8,451 nucleotides of DNA from CAZFIO01 sp964519585 (GCA_964519585.1 CAZFIO010000095.1:1-8451), one strand, 5' to 3'; counted from the first letter of the stretch, positions 1 to 4,262 are shown. Notes: generated by a model from the sequence alone, not told the origin. A program made the numbers and translations.

Positions 1-55
1 TTTTGCAAAATAAAAAGTCAAAAATGCGCCAGGGACCGTCCCCAATGCATTTTTG
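1..55 (+). repeat. palindromic interspersed repeat, copy 1
   Basis: All 55 bases are identical to 1328-1382, and the core is nearly identical to 573-610. The core is an imperfect palindrome: 9-bp outer arms (CAAAAATGC / GCATTTTTG) around an inner GGGAC-C-GTCCC hairpin. The window edge cuts the left side, so the full length is unknown. The copy carries an in-frame TAA (11-13) and abuts the glutaminase remnant at the point where its homology begins. This suggests that insertion or recombination at the repeat truncated the gene. It resembles REP-type or MITE-like small repeats; no transposase is visible here. Confidence 0.85.
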
Positions 56-571
56 CTGTCTTTCACAAGAAAATTATGTGGAAATGAGAATATAGGCATC
101 AATCATAAAGTCTTCCTATCAGAAAAAGAAACAGGGAACAAGAATAAGTCCATAGCATATTTATTAAAGTCCATGGGGAAAATTCAAGGAGATCTTGATG
201 AGATTTTGGACCTATATTTTAAACAATGTTCCATAGAAGTAAGTGCTAGGGACCTGGCCCATATGGGATTAATTATAGCCAATAAGGGGGTAAACCCTGA
301 AACTAATGAGGAAATTTTTCCTAAAGCCCTAGCAAAAACAATCCAAGCTGCTATGACTATATTTGGAATGTACAATGAATCAGGCAAGTACTTCTTAGAT
401 GTGGGTCTACCGTCAAAGAGTGGGGTAGGTGGGGGAATTATGGCTCTTGTCCCAAATACCATGGGAATAGGTGTTTACAGCCCTGCTTTAAATGAGAGGG
501 GTAATAGTATAGTAGGCATAGAGGTATTAAAAGACTTATCAAAGGAACTTTCATTACATTTACTAGGCTAA
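53..571 (+). pseudogene. glsA: glutaminase (GlsA family) C-terminal remnant
   Basis: This reads as roughly the C-terminal half of a serine-dependent glutaminase (L-glutamine to glutamate plus ammonia). About 172 residues remain, against about 305 in the family. Visible family motifs, counted from the TTG at 53, are SEKETGNKN (23-31), DLYFKQCSIEV (53-63), GMYNESG (105-111) and KSGVGGGI (122-129). The N-terminal half with the catalytic Ser-x-x-Lys motif is absent. The frame runs back into the palindromic repeat and meets TAA at 11-13. The TTG start lies inside the repeat with no credible ribosome binding site, so it is probably not a true start. The remaining frame is clean, which suggests recent truncation or an intact 5' part beyond the repeat. 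A fragment without the active-site serine should be inactive. The identity is secure; pseudogene status is inferred, because the window begins at the break. Confidence 0.8.
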
Positions 572-572
572 A

Positions 573-610
573 TCAAAAATGCGCCAGGGACGGTCCCCAA
601 CGCATTTTTG
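573..610. repeat. palindromic repeat copy 2, possible bidirectional terminator
   Basis: This matches the core of copies 1 and 3 with two differences, a central C to G and AATGC to AACGC. The second makes the outer stem 10 bp (CAAAAATGCG / CGCATTTTTG) around GGGAC-G-GTCCC. The right flank, CTTTTTATT at 612-620, matches the reverse complement of the left flank of copy 1, so this copy appears inverted. It lies between the convergent ends of the glutaminase remnant and wrbA. A GC-rich hairpin with a T-run in its 3' arm on either strand could terminate both transcripts (inference). Confidence 0.75.
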
Positions 611-615
611 TCTTT

Positions 616-1230
616 TTATTCGTTCATTCCATTTTTCACCCATCCAGCAACCTGGACAGTACGTTTGGCTTGGTGGATAACTGCATCCTTTACATCCTCT
701 ATCATTTGGCCATCTTGACCCACGGTTACACTAGTACCGTAAGGATTTCCACCTGCCTTGAAAATAGCAGGGTCCGTATAGCCAGGGCTTGCTACTATAG
801 CCCCCCAATGATACATACTTGTATATAGGGATAAAATGGTAGCTTCTTGGCCACCATGAGGATTCTGTGCAGAAGACATGGCACTTACAATCTTGTTGAC
901 TGTTTTCCCTTGTGCCCAAAGCCCACCTGTGGAATCAAGAAACTGCTTCATCTGGGAGGCCATAACACCATACCTAGTGGGGACACTAAAGATGATAGCA
1001 TCTGCCCACTCTAAATCATCTAGGCTGGCTAGGGGAACATCCTTTGTGGAGTCCACAAAAGTTTTCCATGCTGGATCACTATCAATTATATCTTGGGAAG
1101 CTAGTTCTTCTACCCTTAAAACCCTGACCTCAGCTCCAGCCTTTTTTCCACCTTCTTCAGCCCATTTAGCTAGTTGGTAGTTAGTACCACCTTTACTGTA
1201 ATATATAACTGCTAATTTTATATTGTTCAT
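616..1230 (-). CDS. wrbA: WrbA-type flavoprotein, NAD(P)H:quinone oxidoreductase-like
   Basis: This is a 204-residue flavodoxin-fold protein of the WrbA family, cytoplasmic FMN proteins that reduce quinones by two electrons and are linked to oxidative stress. The N-terminal phosphate-binding loop follows beta-1 (VIYYSKGGTNYQLA, about 8-21). The WrbA signature PTRYGVMASQMKQFLDSTGG lies at 84-103. A SAQNPHGGQEATILSL segment (120-135) and a C-terminal GGNPYGTSVTVG segment (160-171) match the family's isoalloxazine-pocket and tail regions. Length is typical (about 200). The ATG at 1230 is preceded by AAAGGAG at good spacing. The gene is monocistronic and bracketed by two palindromic repeats, 573-610 downstream and 1328-1382 upstream. 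Family assignment is firm. The substrate is not shown by sequence, and a related NAD(P)H-dependent flavodoxin reductase role is possible. Confidence 0.87.
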   Translation of the reverse strand: MNNIKLAVIYYSKGGTNYQLAKWAEEGGKKAGAEVRVLRVEELASQDIIDSDPAWKTFVDSTKDVPLASLDDLEWADAIIFSVPTRYGVMASQMKQFLDSTGGLWAQGKTVNKIVSAMSSAQNPHGGQEATILSLYTSMYHWGAIVASPGYTDPAIFKAGGNPYGTSVTVGQDGQMIEDVKDAVIHQAKRTVQVAGWVKNGMNE

Positions 1231-1285
1231 TAAAACACTCCTTTATCAATAGGGAAATAAGATTTCCACTTATTTACTTGTTTTT

Positions 1286-1314
1286 ATTATACCCATAGGG
1301 AGTAAATTTACACA
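1286..1314 (-). promoter_or_regulatory. possible wrbA promoter
   Basis: On the reverse strand a perfect TATAAT (1291-1286) lies about 55 bases before the wrbA ATG. The hexamer 17 bp further upstream (TGTGTA, 1314-1309) is a poor -35 match. The call therefore rests mainly on the -10 box. Confidence 0.45.
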
Positions 1315-1327
1315 TTATTCTTCTAAT

Positions 1328-1382
1328 TTTTGCAAAATAAAAAGTCAAAAATGCGCCAGGGACCGTCCCCAATGCATTTTTG
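1328..1382 (+). repeat. palindromic interspersed repeat, copy 3
   Basis: This is a perfect 55-base copy of positions 1-55, including the 17-base left flank outside the palindrome. It sits between the divergent wrbA and tRNA-Arg promoters. Perfect identity over 55 bases, including non-palindromic flank, argues for recent duplication or movement rather than an independently evolved hairpin. With copy 1 it forms a direct repeat pair around the glutaminase remnant and wrbA. Confidence 0.85.
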
Positions 1383-1402
1383 AAGGTGGTCAACTTTTAC
1401 AT

Positions 1403-1431
1403 TTGACAATTGTCCCTAATTATTATACTAT
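1403..1431 (+). promoter_or_regulatory. sigma-A promoter of tRNA-Arg / tadA
   Basis: A perfect TTGACA (1403-1408), a 17-bp spacer and TACTAT (1426-1431, five of six matches) place transcription start near 1438. That is about nine bases before the tRNA. It is the only clear promoter before tadA, so tRNA and tadA are probably co-transcribed. Confidence 0.85.
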
Positions 1432-1446
1432 ATAAAGGTAAAATAT

Positions 1447-1523
1447 GCGCTTATAGCTCAGCAGGATAGAGCGTTCGCCTCCTAAGCGAAAGGCCCCGCG
1501 TTCGAATCGCGGTAAGCGCGCCA
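1447..1523 (+). tRNA. tRNA-Arg (anticodon CCT)
   Basis: The full cloverleaf is visible: acceptor GCGCTTA (1447-1453) paired with TAAGCGC, and anticodon stem TTCGC/GCGAA (1474-1478, 1486-1490) around the loop CTCCTAA. The anticodon CCT is at 1481-1483 and reads AGG. The T-arm is CCGCG-TTCGAAT-CGCGG (1496-1512), with discriminator G and encoded CCA (1521-1523). The tadA ribosome binding site starts at the very next base. Confidence 0.97.
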
Positions 1524-1533
1524 AGGTGATTCT

Positions 1534-1983
1534 ATGGATAAGTATTATATGAATGAAGCATTGATTGAGGCAAAGAAGGCTTATAGCATCTACGAGGTAC
1601 CTGTAGGTGCTATTATTGTATATGGGGACAAGATTATAGGCAGGGGATATAATCAAAGGGAGAGTAAAAATAATCCGCTGGCCCATGCAGAAATCATAGC
1701 TATAAATGAGGCCAGTAAGTTTCTAGGAGCCTGGAGGCTTTTAGACTGTAGCCTATATGTGACCCTTGAACCCTGTGCCATGTGTGCAGGTGCCATAGTA
1801 AACTCTAGGATTGAAAGGGTAGTTATAGGAACTAAGGATCCCAAAATGGGCTGCTGTGGTTCTGTAGAAGACCTTTTGAACCACAAAAAATTCAACCATA
1901 GGCCCCAGGTGGAGTTTGGGGTATTGGAGGAAGAGGCCAGTAGCTTGCTTAAGGAATTTTTCAGGGATTTGCGGAAAAGATAG
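1534..1983 (+). CDS. tadA: tRNA-specific adenosine deaminase
   Basis: TadA converts wobble adenosine 34 of tRNA-Arg(ACG) to inosine, letting it read CGU, CGC and CGA; it is an essential cytoplasmic zinc enzyme. The 149-residue protein is of usual length. It has the deaminase signature HAEI (51-54; His51 zinc ligand, Glu53 proton shuttle) and PCAMCAG (80-86; Cys81 and Cys84 zinc ligands). The N-terminal EVPVGAIIV (21-29) and N40 match the family. The GS loop after DPKMG carries two cysteines (107-108) where alanines are common. The ATG follows AAGGTGAT (1524-1531), which begins immediately after the tRNA-Arg CCA. The neighbouring tRNA-Arg has anticodon CCT and so is not the editing substrate. 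No SRP RNA or dnaX follows, unlike the common Firmicute arrangement. Confidence 0.96.
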   Translation: MDKYYMNEALIEAKKAYSIYEVPVGAIIVYGDKIIGRGYNQRESKNNPLAHAEIIAINEASKFLGAWRLLDCSLYVTLEPCAMCAGAIVNSRIERVVIGTKDPKMGCCGSVEDLLNHKKFNHRPQVEFGVLEEEASSLLKEFFRDLRKR

Positions 1984-2075
1984 AAAGTGTAAAGCATAAA
2001 GCATAAAGCTTAGGGTAAAAAAGTGAAAGGTAAAAAGTGGAAAGTAAAAAATAAAAAGCTTAAGATTTAAAAGTG
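1984..2075. repeat. low-complexity purine-rich tract with degenerate short repeats
   Basis: After the tadA stop the + strand is almost all A and G. It has imperfect repeats of AAAGCATA (from 1989) and then of units like GTGAAAGGTAAAAAGTGGAAAGTAA in shortened form up to about 2050. AAAGCTTAGG near 2006 recurs as AAAGCTTAAG near 2056. There is no coding signal and no terminator hairpin. Slippage-prone simple sequence is the best description. The rest of the gap to the tRNA-Ser promoter shows nothing else I can name. Confidence 0.6.
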
Positions 2076-2161
2076 TTTTGGTCAATATTGGAGAATTGGG
2101 GGATATTCCATCCCATAACAACCATAAAGTATGGCCTAGAAAACAATGGTTAGTATATTGT

Positions 2162-2190
2162 TAGACAAGTGTTAACAAACGTTTTATCAT
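2162..2190 (+). promoter_or_regulatory. likely promoter of tRNA-Ser
   Basis: TAGACA (2162-2167, five of six) and TATCAT (2185-2190, five of six) are separated by 17 bp and would start transcription about 13 bases before the tRNA. An alternative pair is TTAACA (2172-2177) with CACTAT (2195-2200). TTGTTA (2158-2163) and TAACAA (2173-2178) form a small inverted repeat over the -35 area. Confidence 0.55.
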
Positions 2191-2209
2191 TATTCACTAT
2201 CTTTTATAT

Positions 2210-2302
2210 GGAGAGATGTCTGAGAGGTTGAAAGTGGCGGTCTCGAAAACCGTTGTGCAGGCAATCCCTGCACCGAGGGTTCAAATCCCTCTCTCTCCGC
2301 CA
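2210..2302 (+). tRNA. tRNA-Ser (anticodon CGA)
   Basis: This is a class II tRNA of 93 nt. The acceptor GGAGAGA pairs with TCTCTCC (2292-2298). The anticodon stem GCGGT/ACCGT encloses CTCGAAA with anticodon CGA at 2244-2246, reading UCG. A long variable arm follows (GTGCAGG / CCTGCAC). The T-arm is GAGGG-TTCAAAT-CCCTC (2275-2291), with discriminator G and encoded CCA. Confidence 0.96.
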
Positions 2303-2303
2303 G

Positions 2304-2345
2304 AAACAAATGGCCTTCCTATAGTTTAGGGAGGCTATTTGTTTT
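2304..2345 (+). terminator. intrinsic terminator after tRNA-Ser
   Basis: Arms 2304-2319 and 2329-2344 pair along 16 bases with two G-U pairs around a 9-base loop. The 3' arm ends in TTTGTTTT and continues TTTTAATTT. It begins two bases after the tRNA CCA and probably ends the tRNA-Arg/tadA/tRNA-Ser transcripts. Confidence 0.85.
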
Positions 2346-2458
2346 AATTTGTAAATGATTGAAAAGATTGATAAAATGAAAGGAAGTTCAAGTATAGTTT
2401 GTTATAATACACTGGCAAATGCCCACATAATATAATTAAGGGCATAAAATTTTAATTA

Positions 2459-2488
2459 TTGAAGATAAAGTCTTATATATAGTATAAC
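2459..2488 (+). promoter_or_regulatory. probable promoter of the nitroreductase gene
   Basis: TTGAAG (2459-2464) and TATAAC (2483-2488) are 18 bp apart, about 30 bases before the start codon. The position after a terminator and before a strong ribosome binding site supports the call; the -35 match is moderate. Confidence 0.5.
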
Positions 2489-2517
2489 AAAGATAATATT
2501 TTAAAGGAGGATAAAAA

Positions 2518-3078
2518 ATGAATGAAGTTTTAAAAGTTATTTCCAAAAGGTTTTCCTGTCGTAGTTTTACTGATGAACCTGTCAGTCAAAAGCATCTTGA
2601 GGCTATTGCTAAGGCCGGGGTGGAGTCTCCTAGTGCTGTAAACCGTCAGCCATGGCGCATCGTGGTGGTAAGTAATCAAGAATTAATAGATGAAATAGAT
2701 TCTTCTATCATGGAAGAACTAAAAAAGACAGACCAAGACCGTTATAATACTATGTTCGCTAGGGGTGGTAAGATTTTCTATGGAGCTAGAGCAGTAATAT
2801 TCATCCCCACGAAAATTGATGAGACCAATGTATATACAGATATAGACCTAGGTATAGTTGCGGAAAACATTGCTTTAGCAGCTACTTCATTAGGGCTAGG
2901 AAGTCTTATATGTGGGTATGCCAGATATGCCTTTCAAGGAGAGAAAGGAAAAGAATTCGCCCAAAAACTTGGTTTTCCACCAGGTTATCAGCTTAATTTA
3001 GCAGTAGCTTTAGGCCACAAGACACATGAAGGTCAACCCCATGAACCTGATATGAGCAAGATTAGCTATATTAAATAA
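2518..3078 (+). CDS. nitroreductase-family FMN oxidoreductase
   Basis: This is a 186-residue member of the nitroreductase superfamily, normally homodimeric cytoplasmic FMN enzymes using NAD(P)H to reduce nitro compounds, quinones or flavins. The N-terminal FMN phosphate contacts are in RFSCRSF (11-17; Arg11, Ser13, Arg15). SPSAVNRQPW (37-46) gives the Ser/Asn/Gln flavin contacts. DLGIVAENIALAATSLGLGS (110-129) is the conserved central helix, and ALGHK (164-168) closes the fold. The ATG follows AAAGGAGG (2503-2510) with seven bases of spacing. It is probably transcribed alone: an intrinsic terminator lies upstream and a weak one downstream. The many subfamilies cannot be separated by eye, so the physiological substrate is unknown. 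Confidence 0.9.
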   Translation: MNEVLKVISKRFSCRSFTDEPVSQKHLEAIAKAGVESPSAVNRQPWRIVVVSNQELIDEIDSSIMEELKKTDQDRYNTMFARGGKIFYGARAVIFIPTKIDETNVYTDIDLGIVAENIALAATSLGLGSLICGYARYAFQGEKGKEFAQKLGFPPGYQLNLAVALGHKTHEGQPHEPDMSKISYIK

Positions 3079-3085
3079 TCTTTCT

Positions 3086-3107
3086 CCTTAGCTAAGGCTA
3101 TTTTTTT
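3086..3107 (+). terminator. weak candidate terminator after nitroreductase gene
   Basis: The palindrome CCTTAGCTAAGG (3086-3097) starts eight bases after the stop codon and is followed by TTTTTTT (3101-3107). The stem is short and can only form with a tight loop. The T-run could alternatively sit in the loop of GGCT/AGCC, so this is tentative. Confidence 0.4.
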
Positions 3108-3237
3108 CAGCCACTAATATAGTTGGCATAATTATCGGAAAGGTTTTGTAGTTATGGTTAGGTGTTAGAGAGCATGAGAAAATGTAAAAATGATTAAACA
3201 GTAGGGGAAGGATGGTTAAACTTGTAAGTGGATGTTT

Positions 3238-3313
3238 AGGGGCTAGCTTCGCTGGCCCCTTGATGCATATAAGGAGAATAAAGCGACCCAGCGGGCCAGC
3301 AAAGCTAGCCCCT
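3238..3313. repeat. pair of inverted GC-rich hairpin repeats
   Basis: Arms at 3238-3258 and 3293-3313 are reverse complements with one mismatch in 21 bases, separated by 34 bases. Each arm is itself a hairpin: GGGGCTAGC and GCTGGCCCC flank a 3-base loop. GC content is far above the surrounding DNA. This has the form of a REP-like extragenic palindrome present as an inverted pair. No protein is encoded; reading frames across it are incidental. Confidence 0.75.
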
Positions 3314-3337
3314 ACGAGCATGTCATGGTTTAAATTG

Positions 3338-3359
3338 TAGGGGCGACCTGCGGTCGCCC
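3338..3359. repeat. GC-rich extragenic hairpin
   Basis: GGGCGACC (3341-3348) and GGTCGCCC (3352-3359) form a perfect 8-bp stem with a TGC loop, preceded by TAG. The TAGGGGC edge is shared with the outer ends of the inverted pair at 3238-3313, so it is probably a related repeat type. It is out of keeping with the local AT-rich composition. Confidence 0.7.
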
Positions 3360-3391
3360 GCCGACCCCAAAGCCGGACCCCAAAAACAATC

Positions 3392-3443
3392 GCTAGACTA
3401 TTGCTAGACTATTGTTTATCTATTGTTTGACTATCGTTTAATT
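3392..3443. repeat. 11-bp degenerate tandem repeat
   Basis: There are four units of 11 bases and a partial fifth. GCTAGACTATT occurs twice exactly (3392-3402, 3403-3413). Then come GTTTATCTATT (3414-3424), GTTTGACTATC (3425-3435) and GTTTAATT. The 11-base period is close to one helical turn. Function is unknown; replication slippage could explain it. Confidence 0.75.
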
Positions 3444-3602
3444 CCCCTTATATGTAGCCATCCTATCCAAGATTCAAGCCTGACCCCTTAAAACATCCCT
3501 TCAAATCAACTTACAAAAAACCTCTATCTATTAGAACTCCAGTTCATCATATATTCCTATTTTGTACTTCCAGTATTCCCCAAGAATTCCATCCCTCTTG
3601 TC
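3444..3602. other. intergenic stretch with no recognised gene
   Basis: Neither strand has an open frame with a start and a ribosome binding site. The reverse strand keeps a start-less open stretch (3531-3647, 38 codons plus stop) containing GEYWKYKIG, too short to assign. Together with 3108-3237 and the repeats at 3238-3443, this makes about 610 bases without a recognised gene between the nitroreductase gene and the selenoprotein-like gene. Confidence 0.5.
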
Positions 3603-3630
3603 TTGTAAAACCCTACGTATTTGGTATAAT
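3603..3630 (+). promoter_or_regulatory. extended -10 promoter of the selenoprotein-like gene
   Basis: A perfect TATAAT (3625-3630) is preceded by TGG, giving the extended -10 TGnTATAAT. TTGTAA (3603-3608) lies 16 bp upstream. Transcription would start near 3637, inside a perfect 16-bp palindrome AATATATTAATATATT (3632-3647). The leader to the coding region would be about 60 bases. Confidence 0.7.
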
Positions 3631-3692
3631 GAATATATTAATATATTTTAATATAAGTAAATTGTAATCCTATAAATCTGTATCCTTAGGGG

Positions 3693-3992
3693 GTGTGTAA
3701 AATTAAGATTTCTATTGACGATAGTGCTAAAAACCTCATTAAGGGGAAGTCAAAATCTAATTCTATTACCATTAAAATAATTAGGCGTGGTGGCTGATGC
3801 ACGGTCTATGAACCATCAGTTGTGATGGGAGAACCAAAGGATACTTCAGTCTACAACCACCAGATGGTTGAAGGTATAAATCTATACATCCCTAAAAGTG
3901 TAAATATAGTAGAAGAAGGGTTAAGTATTGCCTACAGTAAGTTTTTATGGAGTGAGTCACTTAAGATAAGAGGGCTTAAGATTAATTACTAG
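3693..3992 (+). CDS. HesB/IscA-like selenoprotein with in-frame UGA (Sec)
   Basis: This frame is continuous from 3693 to TAG at 3990-3992 except for one TGA at 3795-3797. Read through, it gives 96-99 residues with IKIIRRGG-Sec-CTVYEPSVV around the TGA. After it comes VEGINLYIPKSVNIVEEGLSIAY and then KIRGLKINY. The Sec-Cys pair sits where IscA/HesB proteins carry their first conserved cysteine, and the VEEGL helix fits that fold. The C-terminal Cys-x-Cys of true IscA is missing, so iron-sulfur scaffolding is unproven. HesB-like selenoproteins and a small clostridial family alternating Cys-Cys and Sec-Cys are known (from memory). GTG at 3693 is the only canonical in-frame start after a TAG at 3687. 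However, the Shine-Dalgarno AGGGGGTG (3688-3695) overlaps it and is ideally placed for ATT at 3702, giving MKISIDDSAKN and Sec at residue 32. The alternative is a pseudogene with a nonsense mutation, but conserved-looking sequence on both sides argues against that. Confidence 0.82.
3803..3835 (+). promoter_or_regulatory. SECIS-like hairpin directing UGA to selenocysteine
   Basis: CCATCA (3813-3818) and TGATGG (3823-3828) form a perfect 6-bp upper stem with the apical loop GTTG. A lower stem pairs GGTCT (3803-3807) with AGAACC (3830-3835, one bulged A) across an internal loop. The loop starts 22 bases after the UGA and begins with G. This agrees with the bacterial SECIS pattern of an apical loop about 16-37 bases downstream with a G in its first two positions. 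GGCTGA (3792-3797) can further pair with TCAGTC (3846-3851), which would place the UGA in a basal helix. Confidence 0.75.
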
Positions 3993-4063
3993 ATAAGGAT
4001 TCCCTATAAAGTGACCATATTATTTGCAAGCCATAAAGCTACTGTCTATATTTTTAAAGGAAG

Positions 4064-4150
4064 ACTTTAGCAGTGTAACCTGGCATTAACTGGGTGATAT
4101 GGATGATACATCTAGTTATGACAGTAACTTAACAGTATCTATGCTAAAGT
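4064..4150. other. long-range inverted repeat in the selenoprotein-opp gap
   Basis: ACTTTAGCA (4064-4072) and TGCTAAAGT (4142-4150) are perfect 9-base inverted arms around 69 bases. The interior holds smaller hairpins such as GATG-ATA-CATC (4102-4112) and GTTA/TAAC (4114-4127). It ends six bases before the opp -35 box, so it is not in the leader from that promoter. It could be a structured 3' region, a small RNA or a decayed element. I recognise no known RNA family. The rest of 3993-4155 shows no gene. Confidence 0.4.
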
Positions 4151-4155
4151 ACATA

Positions 4156-4184
4156 TTGACATTTTTAAGAATATGTTTAATAAT
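4156..4184 (+). promoter_or_regulatory. sigma-A promoter of the opp operon
   Basis: A perfect TTGACA (4156-4161), a 17-bp spacer and AATAAT (4179-4184, five of six) predict transcription from about 4191. That leaves a very AT-rich leader of about 100 bases. Confidence 0.7.
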
Positions 4185-4229
4185 AGAATAATTATAGATT
4201 TATTAAAAGTCATATTTTTTATATATAGT

Positions 4230-4262
4230 TAATTAATTTTAAGGACATATTTAAATTAATTA
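4230..4262 (+). promoter_or_regulatory. AT-only hairpin in the opp leader
   Basis: TAATTAATTTTAA (4230-4242) and TTTAAATTAATTA (4250-4262) pair at 12 of 13 positions, all A-T, around the loop GGACATA. The hairpin ends 12 bases before the start of the purine-rich ribosome binding site (GGAAAGGGGA, 4275-4284). Its role is unknown; it may simply reflect base composition. Confidence 0.4.

Noticed and set aside
878..1180. Forward open frame of 100 codons inside the wrbA region
   Set aside because: It is antisense to a well-supported flavoprotein gene, without a ribosome binding site or recognisable domain.
1..1382. CRISPR array from the three similar repeats
   Set aside because: The spacings (about 520 and 720 bases) contain genes, and one copy is inverted, so there is no regular repeat-spacer structure.
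2080..2118. Terminator after tadA from the GGGAT/ATCCC hairpin
   Set aside because: The stem is only 5 bp, lies over 100 bases after tadA and has no T-run.
1653..2121. Reverse-strand open frames opposite tadA and the purine tract
   Set aside because: They are antisense shadows of tadA and of low-complexity A/G sequence, giving Phe/Leu-rich nonsense without start signals.
3088..3321. Reverse-strand open frame of 77 codons between the nitroreductase and selenoprotein-like genes
   Set aside because: It runs through the GC-rich inverted hairpin repeats, has no ribosome binding site and shows no protein family features; such frames across extragenic palindromes are incidental.
3392..3443. Replication origin iterons or DnaA boxes in the 11-bp tandem repeat
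   Set aside because: The units do not resemble TTATCCACA, and there is no replication gene nearby.
3795..3797. TGA as an ordinary nonsense mutation making a pseudogene
   Set aside because: No other stops or frameshifts occur in the frame. The TGA is next to Cys in a Gly-Gly context typical of redox motifs, and a SECIS-like hairpin follows at the right distance. It stays as the alternative if the genome lacks Sec machinery.
4011..4070. Short frame from GTG at 4011 (about 19 codons) after the selenoprotein-like gene
   Set aside because: No ribosome binding site, very short, no homology recognised; it overlaps a region better explained by hairpins.
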